NCBI GenBank assembly: GCA_016720775.1
Contig: JADKJX010000004.1
Location: 434,001 to 498,000, forward strand
Origin: Chitinophagaceae bacterium
GTDB taxonomy: Bacteria; Bacteroidota; Bacteroidia; Chitinophagales; Chitinophagaceae
DNA length: 64,000 nt
Direction: 5' to 3'
Shown here: piece by piece, positions 1 through 7,916 of the stretch
Position numbering within the stretch: the stretch's first letter is position 1
Layout of the letters: every line of letters starts with the position of its first letter
Made by a program: the position numbers and the translations under genes
Notes under the pieces: model-generated
What the model saw: only the letters and a program-made list of their open reading frames with translations
Database searches by the model: none
What the model was told of the DNA's origin: nothing

Positions 1-1551
1 TCCGTGGGTGATCCTGACCTCAATCGTTTGTATGAACTGATATGGAAACGTACCATCGCATCGCAGATGGCTGATGCCGAACTGGAGAAAACAACCGCTA
101 AAATAAATATCAGCACCAATAATGAAGAATTAACCGCCAGTGGTGAGGTAATAAAATTTGATGGCTTCTTAAAAGTTTATTTTGAAGGAACGGATGACGA
201 TGACAATGAAGGAAGCGATGAAAGCCGGTTACCTGACCTGCGTGTTGGCCAGGACCTGGATTTTCAAAGCATGACCGCTACGGAACGTTTTACAAAACAT
301 TCGGCACGATACACGGAAGCTTCGCTGGTAAAGAAACTGGAAGAGTTGGGCATCGGCCGTCCGAGTACCTACGCTCCTACTATTTCCACCATTATCAAAC
401 GTAATTATGTAGAGAAGAAAGACAAGGAGCCGGTGAAACGTGATTTCCGCATTTTGAAATTGCAGAACGACAAGGTTTCAAAGATCACCGAGTCGGAAAA
501 TACCGGCGCCGAAAAATCAAAACTCTTCCCAACCGATCTTGGTTTGGTGGTTACCGATTTTTTGAACCAGCACTTTGATAAGGTGATGGATTATTCCTTT
601 ACTGCCGAAATAGAAAAAGAATTTGACGAGATAGCTGATGGTAAGATGAAATGGGCCCAGATGGTGGGCAATTTTTATGCGCCCTTCCATGATGGCGTAG
701 AACATACGCTTGAAAATGCAGAAAGAGCTGTTGGCGAACGTGCATTAGGAACAGATGCGGTTACCGGCAAACCCGTTATTGCAAGAATGGGACGTTATGG
801 CCCGATGGTGCAGATCGGAGTTTCGGAAGGTGAAGAGAAACCAAAATTTGCAAAACTGAAACCATCGCAGAGTATTGAGACCATCAGTTTTGAAGAAGCG
901 ATGGAACTTTTTAAACTCGGCGCTCCGTTGGGAGAATATGAAGGATTGGAAATTTCTGTTAACATCGGCCGCTTTGGTCCTTATGTAAAATGGGGCGACC
1001 AGTTCATTTCTATTCCCCGTGGCGAAGAACCAAGTGGCGTGACACTTGACAGGGCCATCGAGATCATCAAAGCAAAAAAGATCGAAGACGCACCCATTGG
1101 TTTTTATGACAAGAAGCCGATCACCAAGGGCAAGGGCCGTTTTGGTCCCTTCATTAAGTGGAACGATATGTTCATCAACGTACCCCGTGCTTATAATTTT
1201 GATTTTCTCACCCAGAAAGATTGCGATGAGCTCATTGCAAAGAAACTGGAGAAAGAAGCCAACCGTTACATAAAGCAATGGCCCGAAGAAAAGATCTCCA
1301 TTGAAAACGCACGCTGGGGAGCCATCATAAAATTCGGCAAGAATACCTACAAGCCGGGCCTCAGCAGCAACAACGCAAAATATACTCCCGAAGAATTAGC
1401 TGCTTTGGAACTGGAGGATGTAAAAAAGATCATCCTTGCACAGGACCCCAAGGCATTTGATGCAAAAGGAAAGAAGAAAGCAGCGCCGAAGAAAAAAGCG
1501 GCGGTGGCTGCTAAGGCGGCTCCGAAGAAATCTGCGGCTAAGAAGAAATAA
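1..1551 (+). CDS. topA: DNA topoisomerase I, C-terminal part (5' end outside window)
   Basis: Type IA topoisomerase that relaxes negatively supercoiled DNA in the cytoplasm. The frame is open at base 1, so the N-terminal TOPRIM domain and the active-site tyrosine lie upstream. The visible part begins with the family signature YELIWKRTIASQM, followed by the TERFTKHSARYTEASLVKKL and GIGRPSTYA segments of the core. The C-terminal half carries at least four glycine/aromatic repeats (GRYGPMVQIG, GRFGPYVKWG, GRFGPFIKWN, ARWGAIIKFG; about residues 265-450), the topoisomerase C-terminal repeat usual in Bacteroidota instead of zinc ribbons. The last 30 residues are a Lys/Ala tail (KKAAPKKK-type) that probably binds DNA. 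The motif order leaves little doubt about the identity. Confidence 0.97.
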   Translation, partial: SVGDPDLNRLYELIWKRTIASQMADAELEKTTAKINISTNNEELTASGEVIKFDGFLKVYFEGTDDDDNEGSDESRLPDLRVGQDLDFQSMTATERFTKHSARYTEASLVKKLEELGIGRPSTYAPTISTIIKRNYVEKKDKEPVKRDFRILKLQNDKVSKITESENTGAEKSKLFPTDLGLVVTDFLNQHFDKVMDYSFTAEIEKEFDEIADGKMKWAQMVGNFYAPFHDGVEHTLENAERAVGERALGTDAVTGKPVIARMGRYGPMVQIGVSEGEEKPKFAKLKPSQSIETISFEEAMELFKLGAPLGEYEGLEISVNIGRFGPYVKWGDQFISIPRGEEPSGVTLDRAIEIIKAKKIEDAPIGFYDKKPITKGKGRFGPFIKWNDMFINVPRAYNFDFLTQKDCDELIAKKLEKEANRYIKQWPEEKISIENARWGAIIKFGKNTYKPGLSSNNAKYTPEELAALELEDVKKIILAQDPKAFDAKGKKKAAPKKKAAVAAKAAPKKSAAKKK

Positions 1552-1580
1552 CTCCCGGACAATAACCATATTATTCGCTG

Positions 1581-1630
1581 TACAGTTTCTACGCCGTTGC
1601 TGGTCGCCTGACCAACAACGAACAGTTTCT
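1581..1630. repeat. Hairpin flanked by short direct repeats after topA
   Basis: The arms CGTTG-c-TGGTC (1595-1605) and GACCA-a-CAACG (1610-1620) form a 10-bp stem with one mismatch and a 4-nt loop. It is bracketed by two copies of ACAGTTTCT (1582-1590 and 1622-1630), 40 bp apart. No U-tract follows directly, so this is a weak terminator candidate for topA or a small palindromic repeat. Confidence 0.5.
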
Positions 1631-1665
1631 CATTTAAATTAAATTTTGTTCCTTTAATTCAGGCT

Positions 1666-2212
1666 TTGGTTGAAACAGAACAACACAAATATTTAAGTAA
1701 TTTTTTCCCGGGAACTTTAAATACAAAACTTACAAAAAAAGATTTCATCAATGCCAGCCTTACGGTGATGTTCTCCCGGCCATTTGTACGTTATTTCCTG
1801 GTCATTATTTTTCTCATAGCTTTAATAAATACCGTAATATTGCGGTATGTCCGGAGTTGATATTGAACAAACCCAATGTCGGGGTTTTTACCCCGCTCAA
1901 CATAATCCTCGACCATCTGATTCCTCCTTTGTTTTATTTCAGCAGCGTTGGAAGAATCATTCAAAAAACATAAGAGCCAGTGAGAATATGGAATATCGTT
2001 TTGATGGAAGTAACCTGGTCATAAAAGGGGAATCATTTAAGTCGGAACTCTCCTGGGACAAGATCCCCAAGGTGACACAGACTAAAAACTGGCTCTTGAT
2101 CTGGCAAGGCGGGCAGATCGCAAATGCAATTCCCAAAAGGGATATCCCCGATGGGCTGCCTGCTGAATTGAAAGCCATCCTGGCAAAGAATGGGGTAAAG
2201 AATAATCTTTGA
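1666..2212 (+). pseudogene. YcxB-like membrane protein gene, broken by two frameshifts
   Basis: Three reading frames join into one YcxB-like protein (small membrane protein of unknown role). Frame 1 (1666-1860) gives a charged start, TKLTKKDFINASL, and a transmembrane helix. Frame 3 (about 1842-1970) gives LNIILDHLIPPLFYF, a second hydrophobic segment. Frame 2 (about 1963-2212) gives ENMEYRFDGSNLVIKGESF, then WDKIPKVTQTKNWLLIW and IPKRDIP, typical of the YcxB C-terminal domain. The second break falls in an A6 run at 1963-1968, and one extra A would restore the frame. The first break lies near 1840 and is also repaired by one base. The true start is uncertain; TTG at 1666 is the longest option. 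Either a decayed gene or sequencing error. Confidence 0.65.
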
Positions 2213-2698
2213 TCAGCTACCCCGTTTAATAGAAAGTATGCTAAAAAAAATATTGAAAAGACATGTTTTAATAGTTCACAGTGCCGGTACTTGGTCATTT
2301 CAGCCATAATCATTCCCAATTGCCTTTAGGGCAAACGGAGTCTTTCTTCAGACTTTAATTATGCCTCCGCCAAACTTTATATCAAAAATGGAAATGCAAA
2401 GGTCATTCATTTGCTGAAGGATGTTCTTGAAGTTTCCAAAAAGAAAAAGCTGGTTGAAATGATCCCCTTTGCCCGGTATGGCATTAAAATATCTATGTAA
2501 AAAATTTACATCAAAACAAAAATCAAAGGAAACTGGCCACAAACAAAGATAAGGTGCACTAATAGTATACCGTATTTGATGCCTGCGGAAACAGCCATTC
2601 TAGCTGGAAAAGGGCCAATGTTACTATAAAGAAAGTGGATTCTTTACTTACCCGTCCCGGTCTCTGACCGGGATGCAATGGTTTAGAGTTTCCAACGC
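2213..2698. other. Intergenic stretch with a possible ORF remnant
   Basis: No complete gene is visible. On the + strand, 2330-2500 is open for 56 codons without a proper start and reads like protein (contains KLYIKNGNAKVIHLLKDVLE and KKLVEMIPFARYGIKI), which may be the tail of a decayed gene. Upstream it is closed by TAG at 2327. The rest shows nothing recognisable. Confidence 0.3.
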
Positions 2699-3571
2699 TT
2701 ACTGCTGCATCTTCTTTTCGTATTCCTTTTGCAACTCGTTTAAAGAAGCATCATAGCCCGCCTGGTCTTTAAAAGCAGCCGGGTTGTATGCATCGCCGGG
2801 TTGATATTTACTATGCAGTTTAAACTGGCTGGCATGTGAAGCCAGCCATATGTCGAACGTAATATTTTTCATGGCGGTTAATGTATAGGCATAATCATCA
2901 GCTATACCCGGGTAATCCGGTATGTTGGTAAAGCTTTTGTCGGTAACAATGCTGGGCATGTTGGCAATAAGCACTTTCCAGGATCGATCATCATCTTTTA
3001 CCGTAAACAAAAAGCTGCAGGAACCTTTTGTGTGGCCGGGATGATGCAGCATCTGCAGTTGCATATTACCCAGCCGGATGGTATCGCCATCGTGCAGTAA
3101 CCGGTCCGGGATTACCGGTTTATATGTGCTGCCATGGCCACCCAGCGCATAATCGGAATTGCCCCCATCTTTCACAACTGCTGCATCTTTTTCATTGATC
3201 ATCAGTTGTGCGCCAGTTTCTTTTTTAATGTCAGCCATTGCACCCATATGATCGTAATGTGCCTGTGTGTTCAGCAATATTTTGGTATCGGCAAATTTAA
3301 AGCCCAGTGTTTCGATATTGTTTTTTATCTGTGATGCAGAAGAAGCAAGCCCCGTGTTGATCAATATATTTCCCTGCGGCGTTGTGATCAGGTAACAAGC
3401 CAGGTCGTAGGTGCCAACATAATACAGGTTACCGGCAATGCGGAATGGCTGGTAGGGCTTCGTCCAATCTGCCGACCATGGCTTGGGCTCTTCTACTTTT
3501 TGGGCTGTGGCAGGCACTGTTGCTGCTAATACAACAAAAAGCAATATTCTTTGTAATGAATGATGGAACAT
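2699..3571 (-). CDS. Subclass B3 metallo-beta-lactamase, GOB-like (B3-Q) type
   Basis: Predicted periplasmic zinc hydrolase of beta-lactams. Residues 1-23 are a signal peptide ending ATA. The metal-binding set matches GOB enzymes rather than classical B3: the first site has Gln in place of His (NTQAHYDHMG: Q103, H105, D107, H108; standard Q116, H118, D120, H121), with H180 (HPGHTKGS; standard H196) and H246 (ASHASQF; standard H263). The GOB-typical Met in place of Ser221 is present (IANMP, M205). Further GOB-like blocks are DGGNSDY and the C-terminal GDAYNP. Length (290 aa) fits the family. It stands alone with no regulator beside it and no mobile element, so it is probably an intrinsic chromosomal gene. 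Lactam hydrolysis is inferred from family membership. Confidence 0.9.
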   Translation of the reverse strand: MFHHSLQRILLFVVLAATVPATAQKVEEPKPWSADWTKPYQPFRIAGNLYYVGTYDLACYLITTPQGNILINTGLASSASQIKNNIETLGFKFADTKILLNTQAHYDHMGAMADIKKETGAQLMINEKDAAVVKDGGNSDYALGGHGSTYKPVIPDRLLHDGDTIRLGNMQLQMLHHPGHTKGSCSFLFTVKDDDRSWKVLIANMPSIVTDKSFTNIPDYPGIADDYAYTLTAMKNITFDIWLASHASQFKLHSKYQPGDAYNPAAFKDQAGYDASLNELQKEYEKKMQQ

Positions 3572-3621
3572 AAAAATTGATAAATGAAATTGAGCTCATA
3601 AAGATATTGCCTTTTCGTATC

Positions 3622-3993
3622 TTAATTCTTTCCAAGCACTTCAATCGTAGTTGATTTTACATTGGAACAGTCATACCGTAACCCGCTTACTTCAACAGTC
3701 ACTGTTATTGATTCGCCTTTCAGGCCCTTTGTATCTACCGAAACAGAAGCCGTGCCTTGTCCGCCGGTGATGGTGCCATTGCTTGCAGACCAGTTATAGG
3801 TAACCGAATACTTATCATAAGCCTTTCCCAATGGCTGAATACTGAAAACTGCTTTCTTGCCTTCCGTGATCTTATCCCCGGCGGGTGCCGTTAAAACGAT
3901 CTTGGGGCAAGGCAGGGTATCTTTTACCTGTGCTTTTGTATTCAGCATAAACAGGAAAGTTGCAGTAAGTAAAACGATCATTCTTTTTTTCAT
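3622..3993 (-). CDS. Secreted protein with Ig/PKD-like fold, unknown function
   Basis: The 123-residue product has a clear signal peptide (MKKRMIVLLTATFLFML, cleavage near KAQ). The mature part has the pattern of a single beta-sandwich: YNWSASNGTITGGQGTASVS resembles PKD or Ig-like domains, and a Cys pair (about C29 and C109) could form a disulfide. It ends 51 bp upstream of the metallo-beta-lactamase start on the same strand, so the two could be co-transcribed, but no functional link is evident. I do not recognise a specific family. Confidence 0.75.
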   Translation of the reverse strand: MKKRMIVLLTATFLFMLNTKAQVKDTLPCPKIVLTAPAGDKITEGKKAVFSIQPLGKAYDKYSVTYNWSASNGTITGGQGTASVSVDTKGLKGESITVTVEVSGLRYDCSNVKSTTIEVLGKN

Positions 3994-4131
3994 CGTAAAT
4001 TATTTATTAACGTCTTAATGGTAAAGTTACAAAACGGCAATTCTTTTTTATACGTGGTATTGGGTATTTTCAACCATGGCATAGTTTCCCTGTTTGCTTA
4101 AAGTTTCGTTTCTTTACTATGCAATTTCAAA

Positions 4132-4619
4132 ATGAAACCTACTGTTTTTATACTAACAACATTTTTACTCTTCGCCTGTACTCAGTCCACAAACAATGCT
4201 GACGCTTTGCAAAAGCGTATCGACAGTTTAGAGAAAAACTAAGTAACACCTATAGACCCGGTTTTGGCGAATTCATGAGCAGCATACAGGTACACCATGC
4301 CAAATTGTGGTTTGCCGGGCAGAACCAGAACTGGAAACTTGCTGACTTTGAAGTACATGAAATGACGGAAGCCTTTAATAATATCCGGCAATACCAATCG
4401 GAAAGAAAAGAAAGTGAAAAGATAGAAATAATAAACCCGGCATTAGACAGTGTGAATGCAGCCATACAGCAAAAAGATCCGGCGCTTTTCAAAAGCGGTT
4501 ATGTTTTTCTCACGAATACCTGCAACAATTGTCATCATGCTGTTGATTTTGAATTCAACGTGGTAAAGATCCCTGAAATACCACCTGTCAGCAATCAGGA
4601 TTTCAAAATAAATAAATGA
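4132..4619 (+). pseudogene. Lipoprotein with CxxCH (cytochrome c-like) motif, frameshifted
   Basis: ATG at 4132 opens a lipoprotein signal (TTFLLFACTQ) followed by a short helix (QKRIDSLEKN) and then a stop at 4240. In the next frame the protein continues as LSNTYRPGFGEFMSSIQVHH and runs to 4619. Adding one A to the A5 run at 4234-4238 joins the two into about 162 residues. The C-terminal part has TNTCNNCHHA, a CxxCH heme c attachment motif, and a conserved-looking helical body (HAKLWFAGQNQNWKLADFE). It is probably a periplasmic outer-membrane-anchored monoheme protein; its partner is unknown. If the frameshift is real, the CxxCH part would lack its export signal and could not receive heme. 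Confidence 0.6.
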
Positions 4620-4747
4620 TCGCTTAATATCTTGTATGTTTCATCGGCATCTTATCCACGCCGGTTTTGGTTTAATAACACCTGTGGAAAATTTTAACTT
4701 CCTCATTCAGGTTGATTTTACGAGATTGTCGGCAAATCGTTTACCAC

Positions 4748-5617
4748 TTGAAAGAAAACAAAGAAATAACCGCCCTGCTTCACCTGATTGATGATCCGGA
4801 TGAAGACGTTTACAGTACCGTAAGCGACCGGATCATATCCTTCGGCAAAGACATCATCCCTAACCTGGAGCACCTGTGGGAGAATACCAGCAGCGAAGAG
4901 GTCCAGGAAAGGAGCGAATTGTTGATACACCGCCTTCACTTCCGCGACCTTACCGATGATTTTACCGAATGGACAGCAAAGGATGCCGACCTGTTGCAGG
5001 GTGCTTTACTGGTAGCCCGTTATCATTATCCTGAAATGGATAACACCACTGTGTTGCAGGAAATTGAAAAACTGCGCCGAAATACCTGGCTGGAGCTGAA
5101 CAACTACCTCACGCCCATTGAACAGATAAATGTAGTGACCAGTATCTTTTACAACTACTTTAAACAAAAAGGGATCGAGTTTGCCTATAACAATCCCGAT
5201 GATTATTTAATAAACAAAACACTCGATAGCAAAAAGGGAAATGCACTCAGCAACGGCATCATTTACCTGGCCCTTTGCGAAATGCTCGACATACCGGTAA
5301 AAGCCATCAACATTCCCCGGCAGTTCATCCTTGCGTATTTTGATCCGCAGCACGACATACTGAACCCCGTAGGCCATGCATCGGAAAAAATAAATTTTTA
5401 TATCGATCCGTTGAACGGGCAGATGTACAGTCACAAAGATGTGGAAGCATATTTCAAACGCATCTCTGTTCCGCCGGTTCCCTCCTATTTCCGGCAGATG
5501 AGCAACAAAAAGATCATCCAGTTTTTGCTGGAAGAACTAAGCAAGTGCTTCGACAATGACCGCAACCGGTATAAAATGGAAGAATTACTTTTACTGGCAA
5601 ATTTACTGGAAGAATGA
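4748..5617 (+). CDS. SirB1-type transglutaminase-like protein
   Basis: About 289 residues. The N-terminal third is helical and HEAT-like (ALLHLIDDPDEDVYSTVSDR, repeated pattern). The C-terminal half matches the transglutaminase-like Transglut_core2/SirB1 family: KKGNALSNGIIYLALCEML, then INIPRQFILAYF and FYIDPLNGQMYS, corresponding to the GNP..L, PGHF and FIDPFNG blocks. The usual catalytic Cys is absent from the core, as is common in this family, so enzymatic activity is doubtful. No ATG fits. TTG at 4748 gives the start KENKEITAL; TTG at 4712 is a longer alternative. It overlaps the next gene by 4 bases (ATGA), implying translational coupling. Confidence 0.8.
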   Translation: MKENKEITALLHLIDDPDEDVYSTVSDRIISFGKDIIPNLEHLWENTSSEEVQERSELLIHRLHFRDLTDDFTEWTAKDADLLQGALLVARYHYPEMDNTTVLQEIEKLRRNTWLELNNYLTPIEQINVVTSIFYNYFKQKGIEFAYNNPDDYLINKTLDSKKGNALSNGIIYLALCEMLDIPVKAINIPRQFILAYFDPQHDILNPVGHASEKINFYIDPLNGQMYSHKDVEAYFKRISVPPVPSYFRQMSNKKIIQFLLEELSKCFDNDRNRYKMEELLLLANLLEE

Positions 5618-5907
5618 TCTACCACGTTTTACCGAAAGCAGATTGGGAGAAAGCGCTTGCACAAGGATCATATAAAGCAGCATCGCTGGCTACAGAAGGT
5701 TTTATTCATGCCAGCAAGGCCGGGCAGGTTGCCGGCGTATTAGACCGCTATTTCAAAGGCAAAGATGATTTAGTGGTGCTGCACATAGATGAACACAAAC
5801 TTACTTCTCCCTTTACCTATGAATTTTCGCCATCGGTGAATGAAGAGTTTCCGCATATCTTCGGACCGATGAATTTAGATGCTGTACTAAAAGTGGAAGC
5901 GTTATGA
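5614..5907 (+). CDS. DUF952 family protein
   Basis: 97 residues matching the DUF952 fold: YHVLPKADWEKA at the start, GFIHASKAGQVAGVLDRYF (the FIH.S signature) in the middle, and FPHIFGPMNLDAV near the end. DUF952 proteins are small soluble cytoplasmic proteins of unknown function, structurally related to ADP-ribosyl-binding/transferase-like folds. The gene overlaps both its upstream and downstream neighbours by 4 bases (ATGA), so it sits in a tightly coupled three-gene unit with the SirB1-like and CsaA-like genes. Confidence 0.88.
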   Translation: MIYHVLPKADWEKALAQGSYKAASLATEGFIHASKAGQVAGVLDRYFKGKDDLVVLHIDEHKLTSPFTYEFSPSVNEEFPHIFGPMNLDAVLKVEAL

Positions 5908-6233
5908 TCAGCTGGAATGATTTTGAAAAAATTGACATCCGCTCCGGCACAATCCTGGAAGTAAATGATTTTCCTGGTGCCCGAAAGCCGGCTTATCAAC
6001 TCAGCATCGATTTCGGTGAACTCGGCATAAAAAGATCTTCGGCACAAATAACCACGCTGTATAAAAAAGAAGAACTGACCGGCCGGCAGGTGATCGCCGT
6101 TATCAACTTCCCCGTAAAACAGATCGCCAACTTCTTCAGCGAATGCTTAGTACTCGGCGTTTACAATGAAAGCAATGATGTGGTATTGTTGCAGCCATCG
6201 CTGCCGGTAAAGAACGGGAGTAAGATAGGATGA
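5904..6233 (+). CDS. csaA: CsaA-like tRNA-binding domain protein
   Basis: 109 residues forming one OB-fold EMAP-II/tRNA-binding domain of the CsaA type: FEKIDIRSGTILEVNDFPGARKPAY at the start (the KVDIRVG..E.FPEARKPAY block), RSSAQITTLY, then GRQVIAVINFPVKQIANFFSE (the VNFPPKQI..F.SE block) and VLGVYN. In Bacillus, CsaA is a dimeric protein with chaperone-like and secretion-linked activity that also binds tRNA-like structures. Last gene of the overlapping trio; a repeat hairpin follows directly. Confidence 0.92.
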   Translation: MISWNDFEKIDIRSGTILEVNDFPGARKPAYQLSIDFGELGIKRSSAQITTLYKKEELTGRQVIAVINFPVKQIANFFSECLVLGVYNESNDVVLLQPSLPVKNGSKIG

Positions 6234-6243
6234 ACGAAATGCC

Positions 6244-6407
6244 GATACTGGATACTGGATACTAGATACTGGATACTAGATGCTGGATACTAGATGCTGG
6301 ATACTAGATACTGGATACTGGATAAGAATCCGCTGGTCAAAAAGTTTTTAAAATATTAAGCACTCACCCGGAAACAAGTATCAAGTATCCAGCATCTAGT
6401 ATCCAGC
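6244..6407. repeat. 7-bp tandem repeat with facing inverted copy (long hairpin)
   Basis: Eleven perfect-length heptads of GATACTG, GATACTA or GATGCTG fill 6244-6320. A shorter inverted copy lies at 6375-6407. The left stretch 6282-6314 pairs with it over 33 bp with two mismatches, across a loop of about 60 nt. It sits between the convergent csaA-like and arsR-like genes, where a long hairpin could stop transcription from both sides. The tandem array offers several alternative pairing registers. Confidence 0.85.
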
Positions 6408-6408
6408 C

Positions 6409-6687
6409 TCACTCCCCAAACTTCTCAAAATACTCCCCCAGTTTTTTAAAATTTGCTTTGTTGAGTGTAAAAAAAATATTACGGCCCTGCTTACGGCAGT
6501 CTATCAGTTGGCTTTGCGAAAGTAATTTGATATGATGAGAGCAGGTGGGTTGCGATAACCCGGTAAGATCCACCACGTCGCTGCAGCGCATGGTTCCTTT
6601 TTTGGATATCTCCTGCAGGATCGACAGCCGGCAGGGATCGGCTACAGCAGCCATGGCCTTTTCATAAAACTTAGTTTCGTTCTTCAT
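6409..6687 (-). CDS. ArsR-family winged-helix regulator
   Basis: 92 residues, the size of a single ArsR/SmtB-type winged helix. The sequence ADPCRLSILQEISKKGTM starts the HTH fold, TGLSQPTCSHHIKLL is the recognition helix region (pattern LSQPTVSHHLK), and CRKQGRNIFFTLN forms the wing. There is no CVC metal box of the classical alpha-3 type; C19, C35 and C50 could be sensor residues but this is not shown. It is divergent from ogt with about 140 bp between the starts, which invites the guess that it controls itself and perhaps ogt. Cytoplasmic DNA-binding protein. Confidence 0.9.
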   Translation of the reverse strand: MKNETKFYEKAMAAVADPCRLSILQEISKKGTMRCSDVVDLTGLSQPTCSHHIKLLSQSQLIDCRKQGRNIFFTLNKANFKKLGEYFEKFGE

Positions 6688-6750
6688 AATCTGTCCGTCA
6701 TTAACCGTTCAAAGAAATTGTTTTTTATCCAATCCGGCAAAAGAATTCTG

Positions 6751-6758
6751 TAAATTTG
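6751..6758 (+). promoter_or_regulatory. Putative -7 element upstream of ogt
   Basis: TAAATTTG matches the Bacteroidota -7 consensus TAnnTTTG. No clear -33 TTTG is found at the expected distance. The motif covers the TTG that would start the longest ogt reading frame, which argues for the downstream GTG start. Confidence 0.35.
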
Positions 6759-6771
6759 GATAACCTGTTTT

Positions 6772-6815
6772 TTGAACCACATAGGAACATAGTACATATA
6801 GACCATGTGGTTCAA
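6772..6815. repeat. TTGAACCAC palindromic repeat, copy 1
   Basis: Short member of a three-copy family: TTGAACCACATAG at the left end and CCATGTGGTTCAA at the right end, with CATAG-type units between. Copies 2 and 3 are at 15958-16037 and 27582-27669. This copy lies in the 5' leader of ogt and, if translated, would give a false N-terminus (FEPHRNIVHIDHVVQ). Confidence 0.8.
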
Positions 6816-6827
6816 TCTTTTCTTACT

Positions 6828-7340
6828 GTGAATGTTGAAATCGTATATTACAGATCCCCCATCGGTGCGCTTGAAATAAGAAGCACGGGCAGCGCCATAT
6901 CGGATGTACTCTTCGTTAATTCATGGAAGGGTGCAAAGATCAACGAGGAAGAACTGAGTTTTGTAAAACCAAAGTCTGCGATCATTAAAACATGTATCAG
7001 GCAACTGGATGAATATTTTGCCGGTAAGCGAACTGAATTCAACTTTCATATTTCACAGGTGGGCACCGAATTTCAGCAACAGGTTTGGGCAGAACTTTGC
7101 AAAATACCTTTTGGCCGCACCATCAGCTACATGGAACTGAGCAAACGCATCGGTAATGTAAAAGCAATACGGGCAGTGGGTACTGCAAATGGCAACAACA
7201 GCATCTGCATCATCGTTCCCTGTCACCGGGTTATTGGCAGCAATGGCGAGCTGGTTGGTTATGGCGGCGATCTTTGGCGAAAGAAATGGCTGCTGGAACA
7301 TGAGAACAAAATAGCCAATGGAGTACAAACCTTATTTTAG
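6828..7340 (+). CDS. ogt: Methylated-DNA--[protein]-cysteine S-methyltransferase
   Basis: Suicide DNA-repair protein that moves the alkyl group from O6-alkylguanine to its own cysteine. The N-terminal domain starts YYRSPIGALEIRSTG. The C-terminal ATase domain has FQQQVWAELCKIPFGRTISY, RAVGTANGNNSI and the active site IVPCHRVIGSNGELVGYGG (PCHRV cysteine). I chose GTG at 6828 (171 aa), the usual Ogt/MGMT length. The frame stays open to TTG 6756, but that extension is translated from a palindromic repeat. The 3' end overlaps the cdd 3' end by 9 bases (convergent). The PCHR and RAVG motifs settle the function; the start is less sure. Confidence 0.93.
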   Translation: MNVEIVYYRSPIGALEIRSTGSAISDVLFVNSWKGAKINEEELSFVKPKSAIIKTCIRQLDEYFAGKRTEFNFHISQVGTEFQQQVWAELCKIPFGRTISYMELSKRIGNVKAIRAVGTANGNNSICIIVPCHRVIGSNGELVGYGGDLWRKKWLLEHENKIANGVQTLF

Positions 7341-7817
7341 ATCTGCACTGCCGAATGAAAGAGGCAACAGCAATCCCGCTGTTTTAATGATAAACACCTT
7401 TCCTTCCATGCCGCTTAAGATAAGGCGTATAGGATGTTTGGTCCTTTCTTCATACTCCACCAGGCTTTGCCGGCAGATACCGCAGGGCGAAATGGGATGA
7501 TTGCTCTCGCCATTATTATTGTTGTAACTGATGGCCATGGTATCGATGGCAATGTTTGGATATAAAGTGGCAGCAGAAGATAACAGCACCCTTTCGGCAC
7601 AAAGGCCGGCCGGATACGAGGCATTCTCCTGGTTGGTACCGGCTACGATCTCTCCATTTACCAGTTTGGCTACAGCCGCTACATTAAAATTAGAATAAGG
7701 GGCATAGGCCGCCGATGTAACATCCCGGGCCTCATTCACCAGCCAGGCGTCCTGTTCATTCAGTTCCTCAGCCGAATTATAGACCTCGTAATTGAACTGG
7801 TAGGCTTCTTTATTCAT
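7332..7817 (-). CDS. cdd: Cytidine deaminase
   Basis: Hydrolytic deamination of cytidine or deoxycytidine to uridine in pyrimidine salvage. 161 residues, the homotetrameric zinc type. The sequence shows YAPYSNFNVAAVA, the substrate-binding block GTNQENASYPAGLCAERVLL with the catalytic HAE/CAE motif in the C-A-E form, and SPCGICRQSLVEY, the PCxxC zinc ligands. The C-terminus ends in LPLSFGSADL, a typical family ending (LPxxF). The N-terminal extension of about 20 residues is acidic. It lies downstream of a rho-independent terminator that separates it from lepB, so it has its own transcription. Confidence 0.95.
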   Translation of the reverse strand: MNKEAYQFNYEVYNSAEELNEQDAWLVNEARDVTSAAYAPYSNFNVAAVAKLVNGEIVAGTNQENASYPAGLCAERVLLSSAATLYPNIAIDTMAISYNNNNGESNHPISPCGICRQSLVEYEERTKHPIRLILSGMEGKVFIIKTAGLLLPLSFGSADLK

Positions 7818-7838
7818 GATCCTGGTTTAAGTTTAGAC

Positions 7839-7871
7839 AAAAAGTCCTCCCTGCATTGCTGCAGCGAGGAC
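7839..7871 (-). terminator. Rho-independent terminator after lepB
   Basis: Reading the minus strand: GTCCTC, one mismatch, CTGCA, loop GCAA, TGCAG, mismatch, GAGGAC, then TTTTTGT. The 11-bp stem is followed at once by a U-tract, in the right place 46 bp past the lepB stop codon. Confidence 0.85.
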
Positions 7872-7916
7872 CCATCTGTATCTTAAAATTAAACATTTAA
7901 GTTCAAATTGCTGTAT

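Noticed and set aside
745..1278. Long open frame on the minus strand inside topA
   Set aside because: Lies antisense to a clear topA frame and its translation has no family features.
1847..2212. Independent 121-residue gene
   Set aside because: Only its second half looks like protein (YcxB C-terminal domain); the first half is the wrong frame of the same broken gene.
6244..6407. CRISPR array
   Set aside because: The 7-bp units are contiguous with no spacers, and no cas genes are nearby.
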